Assembly (NCBI GenBank): GCA_937859595.1
Contig: CALMAH010000003.1
Coordinates: 1-64,000 of the forward strand
Length of the DNA stretch: 64,000 bases
Direction of reading: 5' to 3'
Source of the DNA: an uncultured Acidobacteriota bacterium
GTDB taxonomy: Bacteria; Acidobacteriota; Blastocatellia; Pyrinomonadales; Pyrinomonadaceae
The notes below the pieces were generated by a model that made no database searches, was not told where the DNA came from, and saw nothing but the letters and a program-made list of their open reading frames with translations. Below are positions 63,936 through 64,000 of this stretch, piece by piece; positions within the stretch are counted from its first letter, which is position 1; each line of letters begins with the position of its first letter. The translations under genes were made by a program, and so were the position numbers.

Positions 63936-64000
63936 ATGTATTCAATAATAAAAAACAAGATAGTAAGTGGGTTTCTCATGGTGCTCGGCATGGCCGTGCT
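63936..64000 (+). CDS. Start of a further gene (partial)
   Basis: AGGAG at 63926-63930 precedes ATG 63936. The 21 visible residues read MYSIIKNKIVSGFLMVLGMA, then V, a signal-peptide or membrane-anchor start. The gene continues beyond the window. Confidence 0.6.
   Translation, partial: MYSIIKNKIVSGFLMVLGMAV

Overview
The window looks like a chromosomal segment of a Gram-negative, moderately GC-rich bacterium. My best guess is Acidobacteriota, class Blastocatellia. This is inference from the gene mix: a fused FtcD, CadC-type winged-helix regulators carrying PD40 propellers, DUF1801 and DUF427 proteins, Hcp-like proteins, and long charged tails on ribosomal proteins. No rRNA, tRNA, CRISPR array, transposase or integrase was recognised.

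Region 1 (1-24.6 kb, + strand) is a nearly complete S10-spc-alpha ribosomal superoperon. It starts in the end of tuf and runs rpsJ-rplC-rplD-rplW-rplB-rpsS-rplV-rpsC-rplP-rpmC-rpsQ-rplN-rplX-rplE-rpsN-rpsH-rplF-rplR-rpsE-rpmD-rplO-secY-adk-map-infA-rpmJ-rpsM-rpsK-(44-aa ORF)-rpsD-rpoA-rplQ, followed by accB-accC, rpsO-pnp and glyS. Many spacers are unlike one another in sequence but fold back on themselves; several look like short tandem 'words' facing their own degenerate complements.

Region 2 (24.7-34.8 kb) is mixed: a secreted protein, a YfcC-type transporter, bifunctional FtcD for histidine breakdown, a DUF1801 gene interrupted by one in-frame stop, a RecA-like ATPase bracketed by two 9-bp tandem arrays, a CCA-adding enzyme and rpoD.

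Region 3 (34.8-42.7 kb, - strand) carries dnaG and mutS2 with three secreted-protein genes between them. Two of the three are each preceded by a 56-bp copy of the dnaG 5' end, so dnaG plus two cargo genes carry the same head. DUF427 and DCC1-like genes follow.

Region 4 (42.8-49.3 kb) has three tandem secreted amidohydrolase-fold proteins, of which only the middle one keeps its metal-binding HxH, an alpha/beta-hydrolase-LuxR fusion and an MddA-like membrane methyltransferase.

Region 5 (49.3-64 kb) is accessory. A Ser/Thr kinase and a zinc-ribbon/NDT-like protein, visibly A+T-richer than their surroundings, each sit just downstream of an msrB 3'-end fragment; intact msrB lies 6 kb away. Two regulator/secreted-protein modules follow, each with a CadC-PD40 gene divergent from genes for small proteins and a large secreted protein; the second includes an Hcp-like protein. 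Two arrays with an exact 21-bp period lie at 49.74-49.91 kb and 58.63-58.91 kb.

The strongest leads for something new are the host-gene fragments (dnaG 5' end, msrB 3' end) abutting the starts of cargo genes, and the 21-bp arrays.
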